A program made the position numbers and the translations under genes. DNA of 64,000 bases from Virgifigura deserti (GTDB taxonomy: Bacteria; Pseudomonadota; Alphaproteobacteria; Dongiales; Dongiaceae): contig QOZR01000012.1 in the NCBI GenBank assembly GCA_003576685.1, forward strand, positions 120,183 through 184,182. The letters run 5' to 3'. How positions within the stretch are numbered: position 1 is the first letter of the stretch; each line of letters starts with the position of its first letter. Of this stretch, positions 9,150 through 19,071 are shown piece by piece. Under the pieces are notes generated by a model, which ran no database searches, was not told the DNA's origin, and was given only the letters and a program-made list of their open reading frames with translations.

Positions 9150-10085
9150 ATGAACGAGGTAAGGAAGATCGATGTCGACGAGGCATTCACGCTGAAGCGG
9201 CGCATTGAGGCCGGCGGAACCCCAATGCTCAATTCCTGGGGGTGCAACAACGAATATGATGCCCTCACGGACGTCCTGCTCGGAAAGCCCGATCATCTCA
9301 GGCACTTGGCGACAAGCTCGCTGTCGCGCAAATATCTGCGCGATGCTCCCTGCGACGTCGCGGTCGCCAAGGCGCAGCACAAGGAGCTCGTCGCCGCTTA
9401 CGAGCATTTCGGCGTCACCGTTCACTATCACGAGCCTACGCCCGAGCTCCCGATGCAGGTCTATGCCCGCGACTCCAGCTTCATGACACCCTATGGCGCG
9501 GTCATCACCAACATGTGCAACTGGTGGCGCAGGGGCGAGAACTTCGCCGCGATCCGCACCTATCAGCGGCTCGGCATCCCGGTCTACGACATGGTGACCG
9601 CGGGGCTGTTCGAAGGCGGCGACTTCGACATCATCGAGGACGGCTGCGTCCTCATCGGCTGCGGCGGCGAGCGCACCAACGAGGAAGGCGCGCAGCAGGT
9701 CAAGGCCTGGTTCGACAAGGAAGGCTGGGAAACCAAGCTCGTCTATTTCGACCCGTTCTTCGTCCATATCGATCTCATGGTCGTCATGATCGCCGAGAAA
9801 CTCGCCGCGGTCTGCCTCGACACCACGCCGGCGGAGGTGGTCGACTGGCTGCGGGCCAAGAGAATCGAGATCATCGACGTGCCCTATCCGGACACCGTCA
9901 CGCTCGGCTGCAACGTGATGTCGCTGGGCCGCGACCGCATTATCGCGCCCGAGCATTCGCGCACGCTGATCGAAGCCTTGAAAGCGCGCGGTTTCGAGGT
10001 GGCGGAGGTCGATATGAGCGAGATCTCCAAGACCGGCGGCGGCATCCACTGCATGGCCCAGGCGTTGCGACGAGCGCCCCTGTGA
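9150..10085 (+). CDS. Amidinotransferase / DDAH-superfamily protein
   Basis: A 311-residue protein of the pentein fold (arginine deiminase, dimethylargininase, glycine amidinotransferase). Catalytic landmarks are the acidic motif LFEGGDFDII, the histidine in FFVHIDLMV and the nucleophilic cysteine near the C-terminus (about Cys301, GGIHCMAQ). It should act on an arginine-like guanidino or amidino group, releasing ammonia or an amine, or transferring the amidino group. ATG at 9150 has GGAAGGAGA seven bases upstream. It is the last gene of the transporter operon and is followed by a hairpin, so its substrate is probably the imported compound. Hydrolase versus transferase activity cannot be decided from the sequence. 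Confidence 0.85.
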   Translation: MNEVRKIDVDEAFTLKRRIEAGGTPMLNSWGCNNEYDALTDVLLGKPDHLRHLATSSLSRKYLRDAPCDVAVAKAQHKELVAAYEHFGVTVHYHEPTPELPMQVYARDSSFMTPYGAVITNMCNWWRRGENFAAIRTYQRLGIPVYDMVTAGLFEGGDFDIIEDGCVLIGCGGERTNEEGAQQVKAWFDKEGWETKLVYFDPFFVHIDLMVVMIAEKLAAVCLDTTPAEVVDWLRAKRIEIIDVPYPDTVTLGCNVMSLGRDRIIAPEHSRTLIEALKARGFEVAEVDMSEISKTGGGIHCMAQALRRAPL

Positions 10086-10104
10086 TCTTCCACGGACATG
10101 CGAA

Positions 10105-10132
10105 AGCCCCCGATCGCCTCTGATCGGGGGCT
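10105..10132 (+). terminator. Perfect 11-bp hairpin after the amidinotransferase gene
   Basis: AGCCCCCGATC at 10105-10115 pairs exactly with GATCGGGGGCT at 10122-10132 around a six-base loop. It starts 20 bases after the stop codon of the operon's last gene. No run of T follows, so it may be a rho-assisted terminator or 3' stabiliser rather than a classic intrinsic one. It separates this operon from the stress promoter at 10171. Confidence 0.7.
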
Positions 10133-10170
10133 GCATATCGGCTCACATCGAGGGAGCGCGACCACATCCG

Positions 10171-10195
10171 GGAACCCTTCGCGGAACGGCCCGTT
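10171..10195 (+). promoter_or_regulatory. EcfG-type promoter upstream of treS
   Basis: GGAAC (10171-10175), 16 bases, then CGTT (10192-10195): an exact match to the alphaproteobacterial EcfG consensus. Transcription would begin near 10202, which argues against TTG 10201 as the start codon of the next gene. Confidence 0.7.
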
Positions 10196-10230
10196 CCATC
10201 TTGATCCGGGCATTCGCGACGAGGTTCGAT

Positions 10231-12054
<1,824 letters not shown>

Positions 12055-12122
12055 CATGACTCCGGCATTTCACCCGCAGCGGCGCAATGATCCGGCATGA
12101 TGCGCGCGCTGAATCGTCCCTC

Positions 12123-13064
12123 ATGCGACGATTCACGCCCTTGCTCGTCATCCTTGTTCTGTTGCTCGCCGGCTTTCTGCTCTATCGCACGCTGAGCGGC
12201 TACAGCCTTGATCAGATCGTCACCTCGGTTGCGGCAATCCCACCTGTCCGGCTTGCTCTGGCGGGCGTCCTCGCGGCCGCAAGCTATCTCTGCCTCACCG
12301 GCTTCGATGCGCTGGCGGTGCGCTATGCCGGCCGACCGTTGCCCTATCGCCGGGTGGCGCTGGCCTCCTTCGTCAGCCTGTCGATCGGGCACAATATCGG
12401 CTTCGCGGCCCTGAGCAGCGGCGCCATTCGCTATCGCTTCTACTCCCGTTGGGGCATGGGCCCCGGCGAAGTCGCCAAAGTGATCCTGTTCTGCGGAGCC
12501 ACGGTCGGTCTCGGCCTGATGATACTGGCCGGGGCTGCATTACTGCTGCGCCCGGCTCTGGCGCAAGAGATCACGGGTCTTCAGCAGCCAATCGTTCTCG
12601 GGATCGGCGCAACCTGTCTGGGGCTTGTAGCGGCCTATATCGTGCTGGCCGCGACCGTGCGGCGGCCGCTCCAACTCGGCAAGTGGTCGTTGCAGATGCC
12701 GACTGTCCCACTCGCGCTCGGCCAGATCATCATCGGCCCGCTCAACTTCGCCTTCGTCGCGGCCTGCCTCCACCAAACCCTCGCCGCGGTGGCGGATGTG
12801 GCCTATCTCGGCGTTGTCTCCGTCTATGTGATTGCCAACGCAGCTGCCCTCATCACCCATGTTCCCGGCGGGCTCGGCGTGATCGAGAGCGTCGTCCTCT
12901 TGCTTCTTCCGCAGGCGGAGATCATCGGCGCCCTGGTCGTCTTCCGTTTCATCTACTTCCTCGTGCCGCTCAGCCTTGGCTGCCCCATTCTTGCCCTGAC
13001 CGAGCTGACGCGGCGAGGTCGCAAACCGGCGCGCGATCGTGGGGCCTATCCGGAACGGAACTGA
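12123..13064 (+). CDS. UPF0104 / lysylphosphatidylglycerol-synthase-type membrane protein (YbhN-like)
   Basis: A 313-residue protein with about eight hydrophobic segments and the family blocks SLSIGHNIGFAALSSGAIRYRFY and LITHVPGGLGVIE seen in YbhN/UPF0104 and the membrane half of MprF. It lacks the aminoacyl-transferase domain of MprF. It follows treS by 68 bases on the same strand and may share its stress promoter. In E. coli the homologue ybhN sits beside clsB and ybhP; here a phospholipase D gene and an EEP gene follow, so a link to phospholipid remodelling is likely but unproven. ATG 12087 is an alternative start. Confidence 0.85.
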   Translation: MRRFTPLLVILVLLLAGFLLYRTLSGYSLDQIVTSVAAIPPVRLALAGVLAAASYLCLTGFDALAVRYAGRPLPYRRVALASFVSLSIGHNIGFAALSSGAIRYRFYSRWGMGPGEVAKVILFCGATVGLGLMILAGAALLLRPALAQEITGLQQPIVLGIGATCLGLVAAYIVLAATVRRPLQLGKWSLQMPTVPLALGQIIIGPLNFAFVAACLHQTLAAVADVAYLGVVSVYVIANAAALITHVPGGLGVIESVVLLLLPQAEIIGALVVFRFIYFLVPLSLGCPILALTELTRRGRKPARDRGAYPERN

Positions 13065-13092
13065 GGAAATTCCAGCGGCACTCAACGTCCCG

Positions 13093-14598
13093 CTATCCAT
13101 CGCGTCTGCCGCGCAGAAGCCGCAGCGGCTCGAACGGCTCCTCGGGATCGAACAGATCCGTGCCGGGAAAGGGAGTAGTCGGCCCATCCTCCGCCTGCGC
13201 TGCAAACGGGCGCAGCCCGCGGGGATTGCGGTTCAAGCGCTCAATCGCGCGGATGAGGGAGCCTTCGGCGGTAATGGCCTGCGCCACCATTTCGGGGCTG
13301 GTACCGAGATGCTCCGCCAAGAGCCGCTCCCGCAAACGGGCGATGGCTTGGCCTGCCACGTCGGTCTCCGCTTCTATGGCGAGATCGCACTCGCTGTCGA
13401 GGCCGACCGAGCGGTTGTTGAGGTTGGAGGAGCCGACGCGGAGGAATGCATCATCGGTGATGATGAGCTTCGAGTGGATGAGGACCTCACGCTCGCCCTG
13501 CGCGCTTGGGATGACGGGATAATAGACCCGCAGGCGGTCGAACCCGTCCACCTGCTTCAGCCGGCGAATGAGACGGTCGCGGTTGCTTCCCATGATGAAG
13601 CGCTCGACCCAGCCCTGCGAGTTGCGCGTTGCCAGGACGACGATTTCGGGCCCCTCCGCTGCGGCGAGGCGCTCGGCCAGGAGGTCGCCGACAGCCGTGG
13701 CGGTGAGGTATTGCGCCTCGATATAGATCCAGCGTTGCGCTGCCGCCAGCGCGTCGGCGGTGAGTGTCGCCGCCTCGCAAATGGCTGGCTCCCTGCCCCA
13801 GGCCGGCTCCGTACGCGCGATCGCAACCGGCACATCGACGAAGTCGGCGGCAAGGCTTGGTGGCCACGGGTCCTCGCTCAGCGAAACCGGTGCCAGCGCC
13901 TCGCCGGTCGCCATATGCCAGCGCTCGCGAGCGAGATCGGCGAGCGCGCGGGCCGCCTCGCCATCGACAGCCATCTGGAGGTCATGAACCGGGTTGTAGG
14001 GCGTACCGTCGGAGTCGACCCGGGCGGGATCGTCCGCTGCGTGACGGTCGGTATCCCAGCGCCGTACCGTAAGATCGATGCCCCCGGCAAAGGCCAAGGC
14101 GTCGTCGATGCAGACGAGCTTCTGGTGATGAGCGCCGTAGAGCGGGTGCTTGTTGTCGAGGCGCAGATGGATGCGCGAGTGCTCCTGCCAATCTGCGCCG
14201 AGAAGAAGCGGTAGCGGCGCGCCCGGTCCGTAGAACACGGAAAAGTCCCACACGAGAATGCGGATCTCGAGCTCGGGACGACTCTGGACGAGCGAGAGGA
14301 ACAGATCGCTTAATCGCGTCCGGGCTACGTCCTCGTCCTCGCTGTCCGGGCGCAGCGTGATATGGCCGTCGAAGTCCCAACCGATGATGAGGATCGACCG
14401 CTTGGCATGCCGGAACGCCTGCTCGAGATGGGCGAAATAAGATGCCGCGTCGATGAGAACGGTCGCATGTCGAGCCGGCGCCACGCGCCAGCAATTACGC
14501 CCCGGTTCGAGGATCCGCCATGTTGACGTAGCTTCGAAGCGAGCCGGTTGGCCGGCGCGCGCCGTGATGTCGCCAGATCGAGATAAGCTGGACACCAT
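13093..14598 (-). CDS. Phospholipase D-like protein (cardiolipin synthase B-like)
   Basis: A protein of about 500 residues with two HKD motifs: HHQKLVCIDD with GGID behind it, and HSKLIITDD followed by GSSNLNNRS. This two-motif architecture is that of cardiolipin synthases and bacterial PLDs, which make or cleave phosphodiester bonds in phospholipids. No clear N-terminal membrane anchor is seen. ATG 14598 is favoured over GTG 14625 because GAGG lies upstream and the extra residues look random. It is convergent with the YbhN-like gene and follows the EEP gene by 140 bases. A paralogue lies at 19.1-20.6 kb. Confidence 0.88.
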   Translation of the reverse strand: MVSSLSRSGDITARAGQPARFEATSTWRILEPGRNCWRVAPARHATVLIDAASYFAHLEQAFRHAKRSILIIGWDFDGHITLRPDSEDEDVARTRLSDLFLSLVQSRPELEIRILVWDFSVFYGPGAPLPLLLGADWQEHSRIHLRLDNKHPLYGAHHQKLVCIDDALAFAGGIDLTVRRWDTDRHAADDPARVDSDGTPYNPVHDLQMAVDGEAARALADLARERWHMATGEALAPVSLSEDPWPPSLAADFVDVPVAIARTEPAWGREPAICEAATLTADALAAAQRWIYIEAQYLTATAVGDLLAERLAAAEGPEIVVLATRNSQGWVERFIMGSNRDRLIRRLKQVDGFDRLRVYYPVIPSAQGEREVLIHSKLIITDDAFLRVGSSNLNNRSVGLDSECDLAIEAETDVAGQAIARLRERLLAEHLGTSPEMVAQAITAEGSLIRAIERLNRNPRGLRPFAAQAEDGPTTPFPGTDLFDPEEPFEPLRLLRGRRDG

Positions 14599-14737
14599 GT
14601 TCCGTTCGCCTCGGCAGCTTCTCACGGAACGCGCCGATGTCCTGGGAACAATGCCCTAGGAACACCGGCGCGCGTCTCCTATGTCAGCTAACGCCTTGGC
14701 GCGCGTTTTTGTTCAGCAGTGTCCTGCACCGAAGGGA

Positions 14738-15523
14738 TCAGGCCGCCTCGCTTCTGACTAACGTGGGGCATGTAGCCGCAGCGTCCCGGGTAGCCCCCTT
14801 GGCAACGTCCCCGGCGACATCCCAGGTGATGACGGCGCGCAGCGGTAAATGGTCGGATGCAACGCGAGCACCGCGCGACCGGTGAACCTGCGCCGCCACG
14901 GACGGTCCTGCATTGCCGTTCCCCCCAGACGCGAAGATGCGGTCGAGCGACAGTACCGGGCACCAGGACGGAAAGGTCGACGAGACCGGCGTCGGGTCGA
15001 AGTTGGTCTCGAGCGGTTGCAGGCTGCCGCCCCGGCGGCGCCATTCGTTCAGATCGCCCAGGAGAATGGAGGGCCGACAGTCCGACTCCGCCGCGTCCAG
15101 CGCCTTCAGCAGGTTCGCCACTTGCTGCCGCCGCTCCGCCGGGCGAAGGCCCAGATGCGTCGCAATCACCCGGACGTCGCCGCCGACGGTCGCGACGTCA
15201 ACATCGATCGCGCCGCGCGGCTCCCGGCCAGGAATGCTGAGGTCGATCCGCCGCACCGCCTTGACTGGCCGGCGAGTGAGCAGGACATTGCCGAAGATGC
15301 CGCGTCGGTCGATGAGACACGGGCCGGGCACCGCATCGAAACCGGTCACCTTCGCCAGATATACAAATTCGTCGATCATCGTTCCCCGGCGGTCACGGGC
15401 CGAGACCTCCTGGAGGGCGACGATATCGGCGTCCAGTTCCCGGATGACGGCTGCAACACGATCGGGATCGTACCGCCGATCCACGCCGACGCAGGCATGC
15501 ACGTTATAGGTCGCGACGACCAA
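14738..15523 (-). CDS. Endonuclease/exonuclease/phosphatase (EEP) family protein, YbhP-like
   Basis: A 261-residue EEP-fold hydrolase: ATYNVHACVG with the metal-site asparagine, ALQEV with the catalytic glutamate, THLGLRPAERRQQ, LLGDLNEW (Asp and Asn) and the final SDHLPLRAVI with its catalytic Asp-His pair. Such proteins hydrolyse phosphodiesters in nucleic acids or phospholipid head groups. The start is TTG 15523; no ATG lies near in frame. It is followed on the same strand by a phospholipase D gene, like the ybhP/clsB pair of enterobacteria, suggesting a role in lipid turnover rather than DNA repair. I could not find an EcfG-like promoter for it. Confidence 0.82.
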   Translation of the reverse strand: MVVATYNVHACVGVDRRYDPDRVAAVIRELDADIVALQEVSARDRRGTMIDEFVYLAKVTGFDAVPGPCLIDRRGIFGNVLLTRRPVKAVRRIDLSIPGREPRGAIDVDVATVGGDVRVIATHLGLRPAERRQQVANLLKALDAAESDCRPSILLGDLNEWRRRGGSLQPLETNFDPTPVSSTFPSWCPVLSLDRIFASGGNGNAGPSVAAQVHRSRGARVASDHLPLRAVITWDVAGDVAKGATRDAAATCPTLVRSEAA

Positions 15524-15760
15524 GGAGCGCGCAGGACAGGCGACTGGGGGATTTGCGAAGGTCGAGGGGATATCGCGGCCCTTCAGTGATATTCCCGGGG
15601 AGCGGCCTCATGTCGCTCTCCGACAGGGCGACCGCGATGCAAATAGTCCGCCCGTTATGCCCATTCAAGGCCGCGGCCGCAAGACTCGCATACGAGAATA
15701 AACGCGTAGCCGACAGCCATCCTACATGGCGACTATTCCCTGGCTCCCGCCGTCTGCGCC

Positions 15761-15785
15761 GGAACCTGCCTGCACCGGCGGCGTT
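15761..15785 (+). promoter_or_regulatory. EcfG-type promoter upstream of the SDR operon
   Basis: GGAAC (15761-15765), 16 bases, CGTT (15782-15785): an exact EcfG consensus, ending 37 bases before ATG 15823. Placement and orientation fit expression of the SDR-hydrolase-unknown operon. Confidence 0.7.
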
Positions 15786-15822
15786 CATTCTAAGTCCGCA
15801 ACGTTTGCTCACCCGGAACGCG

Positions 15823-16815
15823 ATGCCGAGAAAACTGCGCGACTCCGTCATTATCATTACCGGCGCCTCCAGCGGCATCGGGCGTGCTGCCGCACGCGCC
15901 TTTGCGCAGGAGGGCGCAACGCTCGTCCTCGCGGCGCGGCGAGCACCGCTTCTGGACGAGGCCGAGGACGAATGCGCGCGCCTGGGCGGACGGGCGATCG
16001 CCGTTCCCACCGACGTCACCCAGCCGGATGCCGTCGAGGCGCTGGCCCGGCGGGCGATCGAGACCTACGGCCGCATCGACGTCTGGGTGAACAACGCCGC
16101 AGTCACGCTCTTCGGCCGGCTCGAGGAAACCCCACTCGAGGATTATGAGCGGGTGATTCGCACGAATCTCTTCGGCTATGTCTACGGCGCCCGAAGCGTG
16201 ATCCCCTATTTCCGCGAGCAGGGCGCGGGCGTACTGATCAATGTCGCCTCGGCAGTCGCCGCCGTCGGCCAGCCGCATACGAGCGCCTATGTCCTGACCA
16301 AGTGGGCGATCCGCGGCCTGTCGGAATGTCTGCGGATGGAGCTGCGCGATGCGCCAGGCATTCGGGTCTGCACCGTTTTGCCGGCCAGTATCGATACGCC
16401 GCTGTTCCAGCATGCCGCCAACTATTCGGGCCGCGCCGTGCAACCCATGCCGCCGGTCTATCCACCCGAGATGGTCGCCGACGTCATCATCGATCTCGCC
16501 CAGCATCCCAGGCGCGAGGCCTTCGCCGGCCTGTCGGGACGAATCGCCGCGCTCGGTCACGGCGTGGCCCCTGCCCTCGTCGAACCGATGATGGCGCGCC
16601 AGGTCGAGAGGAAGCATTTCCAGCCCCTGCCGGCCGCACCCACGCGCGGCAACCTGTTCGAGCCGATGGGCGAAGGTGCCGACGCCCGTGGCGGCTGGCA
16701 ACAGCTCAACCAGCGGCAACGCTCCGGACCGAGTACAACTTGGACCGCCTTGGCCCTGCTGAGCATTCCGCTCGGCATCTACGCCTGGCGTCGGGCACGC
16801 CTTGGCAGCCGCTAG
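15823..16815 (+). CDS. Short-chain dehydrogenase/reductase (SDR) with C-terminal extension
   Basis: A 330-residue SDR. It has the TGASSGIG cofactor loop, NNAA in the central strand, a catalytic serine in NVASAVAAVG and the active-site Tyr/Lys in YVLTKWA (Y-x3-K). It should oxidise or reduce an alcohol/ketone with NAD(P)H. The protein is longer than a classical SDR (about 250) and ends in a hydrophobic segment plus RRARLG, possibly a membrane anchor. ATG 15823 is chosen; the frame is open upstream, but the EcfG-like promoter ends at 15785. It leads an operon of three overlapping genes. Confidence 0.88.
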   Translation: MPRKLRDSVIIITGASSGIGRAAARAFAQEGATLVLAARRAPLLDEAEDECARLGGRAIAVPTDVTQPDAVEALARRAIETYGRIDVWVNNAAVTLFGRLEETPLEDYERVIRTNLFGYVYGARSVIPYFREQGAGVLINVASAVAAVGQPHTSAYVLTKWAIRGLSECLRMELRDAPGIRVCTVLPASIDTPLFQHAANYSGRAVQPMPPVYPPEMVADVIIDLAQHPRREAFAGLSGRIAALGHGVAPALVEPMMARQVERKHFQPLPAAPTRGNLFEPMGEGADARGGWQQLNQRQRSGPSTTWTALALLSIPLGIYAWRRARLGSR

Positions 16816-17656
16816 CCGCCCGGTTCCGTTTGTGCCGGAGCTTCCATGCACCACACTGCAGCGGCCGTCGGGCCCTCGGACCGGACGTCTGAGCAGCCGT
16901 TGGGTGCGGCTCGACGACGGCCTCGAAATGCACTACCGGACGTCGATCGGTCCGGCCCCGCCGAATCCGGTTGCGGTGGTCCTGGTCCACGGCTTCGTCG
17001 TCTCGAGCCGCTATTTGGTTCCGCTCGGCGAGCATCTCGCACCCGACTTCCGAGTCTATGCGCCTGACCTTCCAGGCTTCGGACGAAGCGATAAACCGCC
17101 ACAGACCCTGAGCATCGATAAGCTGGCCCATGCCCTCGCCGCCTGGATGCAGGCTATCGGTCTCGAGCGCGCGCACCTGATCGGCAACTCGATGAGCTGT
17201 AACATTCTAGTCGAGTTCGCCGTTCACCATCCGCATCTCGTCGACCGCTTGGTTCTGCAGGGGCCGACGACCGATCCGCGGGCGCGGAGCACGCTGAGCC
17301 AAGCGATCCGCTGGCTGCAGAACGCTCTACGCGAGCCGCCCCAGCCCGGCCTGATGATCAAGGACTACGCCACCACCGGGCTGCGCAGCGCCTTCGAAAA
17401 CTTCCGCTATCTTCTGGACCATCGGATCGAGGAGCGTTTGCCCTCGGTGCAGGCGCCGACGCTGGTCGTGCGCGGCACGCGGGATCCGATCGTGCCGCAG
17501 GGCTGGGCATGTCAGGTCACGACTCTTCTTCCGCGGGGACGACTGATCGAAATTCCGGGCGCGGCCCACACGATCAATCTCTATGCGCCGCTGGAGTTTA
17601 CGCGCGTGCTGCGCCCCTTCCTGATTGAGACGACACGGGGATCGACGGCCGCATGA
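16802..17656 (+). CDS. Alpha/beta hydrolase
   Basis: A protein of about 284 residues with the hydrolase fold: VVLVHGFVVSSRY (oxyanion loop), DLPGFGRSDKP, nucleophile elbow GNSMSC (Ser), LVVRGTRDPIVP (acidic residue) and GAAHTINL (catalytic His). The family includes esterases, lactonases and C-C bond hydrolases, and the substrate is open. TTG 16802 overlaps the SDR by 14 bases; a later GTG near 16904 is possible. The stop overlaps the next start by four bases (ATGA), so translation is coupled. It is clearly related to the hydrolase at 25.0-25.8 kb, sharing PDLPGFG and LQGPTTDP. Confidence 0.85.
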   Translation: MAAASRPVPFVPELPCTTLQRPSGPRTGRLSSRWVRLDDGLEMHYRTSIGPAPPNPVAVVLVHGFVVSSRYLVPLGEHLAPDFRVYAPDLPGFGRSDKPPQTLSIDKLAHALAAWMQAIGLERAHLIGNSMSCNILVEFAVHHPHLVDRLVLQGPTTDPRARSTLSQAIRWLQNALREPPQPGLMIKDYATTGLRSAFENFRYLLDHRIEERLPSVQAPTLVVRGTRDPIVPQGWACQVTTLLPRGRLIEIPGAAHTINLYAPLEFTRVLRPFLIETTRGSTAA

Positions 17657-19062
17657 GTCTCTCGCCGCTCTCCTATGTCGCGAACTTCGACTCCGCCACG
17701 GGCATGCTGCGGGCGCTCGGCCATTTCCTGAACGGTCAGGACTTCCCTGCGGTGGGCCAATCGCAGAAGCTCAAGCCGCTGGCCGTCGCCGTGAACTGGC
17801 TGCCGCCTCGGCTTCGCGAGCAGGTCTACACTTTCATGGGCGCCATCGAAGCGGTGTCCCGAAAGGACGTCGGCCGGATCGATGCCGAAGCGGTGTCGCG
17901 CTGGATGGTCAGCCAGTACCCCGAACGTTGCTATCCGGCTGTCGCGGTCGGCTCGTCGAGCGGCGCCCTCGTCCATCTCTGCGCGGCGCTTGGGATGCCG
18001 TGGTTGCCGCAGACCTACCTGATTCCGGTACGCCAGCCCTACACCGATGCCGACGAGCCGAAGCGCGCGCTCGCGCTGGGCCGGGAGTCAGGACGGCGGT
18101 TGCTCGAGTCCAACCCCGATCTGCAACTCCATCATATGCACGACCCGAACCAGGATCGCCTGATGGTCCGTTACATGACCTATTTCCGGGTCAAGCGGCG
18201 TCGCCTGGGCGAGGCTTATGAGCGCTTCCTGATCGACCGCCTGGAGCCCGGCGGAACGATTATCTTGAGCGAATGCCGGCGGACTTGGCCGACCACGCGC
18301 ATCGGTGAGCGCCACGTTTTCCAGTTCGGTGCGCTCGGCGGCGCGACCGAGGAGGAATTCTTCAAGGGCAGCGATCGCGTTGCGCATTACCTGGCGAAGT
18401 ACGGCTCATGCAGACGGCGTTGGGACCCGCCGCAACCGAACGGCCGGACTCCGGAGGCCGAATGGGGCTTCGAGCCGACACTGCGCGACGATGTCGAGGC
18501 GTTCGCCCGCCGCCACGGCTATCGGGTCGCGCGGATCGTCTTCGAGGAGCCCGAGCATTTGAGCCCGCTCGTCGCCGATCTCTACCGCTGGTGGTACCGA
18601 ATGCGACGGATCCCGGCAAACCGGCTGCTGGCGGAATCCTTTATCGTGATGGAGCCTTATTGGGCCCTGCGCACGGGCTCCGTGCCGTTCTGGATGAAGT
18701 TCAACATGATGCCGTCGGCCGACTGGCTCGAGCAGTATCTCACGGCCGGCGAGCCCTTCGACGACGTCAACCTGATGCTGTTCTCGAACGGAATCGAGGG
18801 CGCCGGCTGGGCACCGATCGAGCGCTGGCGGAGACTGTTCCGCCATGCGCGCCGTAAAGGCAGCTTTCTCGGCATCGACGAACGCAAGTTCCCGCGCGAT
18901 TTCGCGACGTTCGCCCAATACCACCCGGCGATCCGGAACATTCCGGCACGCTACCCGCTGCCGGGCCCATTGAGCTTCGGCCAGTTCGGCCAATTCCTCG
19001 AAGAGGCCGGGAAATGCTATTCGGTCGAATTCGAGAACTTTCCGGAAGGCGATCGTCGATAA
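17653..19062 (+). CDS. Conserved-looking protein of unknown function, 469 aa
   Basis: I do not recognise the family. The protein is soluble, with no signal peptide. It has a GSSSG sequence in AVAVGSSSGALVHLCAALG, resembling the serine elbow of alpha/beta hydrolases. The middle has a stretch (IDRLEPGGTIILSECRRTW) that recalls the post-motif region of methyltransferases, and the C-terminal half is rich in Trp and Arg. It overlaps the hydrolase gene by four bases and ends nine bases from the convergent phospholipase gene. Being the third gene of an EcfG-preceded operon, it probably acts with the SDR and hydrolase on one substrate. Confidence 0.7.
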   Translation: MSLSPLSYVANFDSATGMLRALGHFLNGQDFPAVGQSQKLKPLAVAVNWLPPRLREQVYTFMGAIEAVSRKDVGRIDAEAVSRWMVSQYPERCYPAVAVGSSSGALVHLCAALGMPWLPQTYLIPVRQPYTDADEPKRALALGRESGRRLLESNPDLQLHHMHDPNQDRLMVRYMTYFRVKRRRLGEAYERFLIDRLEPGGTIILSECRRTWPTTRIGERHVFQFGALGGATEEEFFKGSDRVAHYLAKYGSCRRRWDPPQPNGRTPEAEWGFEPTLRDDVEAFARRHGYRVARIVFEEPEHLSPLVADLYRWWYRMRRIPANRLLAESFIVMEPYWALRTGSVPFWMKFNMMPSADWLEQYLTAGEPFDDVNLMLFSNGIEGAGWAPIERWRRLFRHARRKGSFLGIDERKFPRDFATFAQYHPAIRNIPARYPLPGPLSFGQFGQFLEEAGKCYSVEFENFPEGDRR

Positions 19063-19071
19063 GCCCGACCG

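Noticed and set aside
13039..14214. Long plus-strand frame (391 aa) opposite the phospholipase D gene
   Set aside because: The minus strand has both HKD motifs in the right place; the opposite frame has no recognisable domain.
14667..14704. GGCGCGCGT twice near the end of the EEP gene
   Set aside because: The copies are direct, not inverted, and consist of common GC-rich bases; no functional reading.
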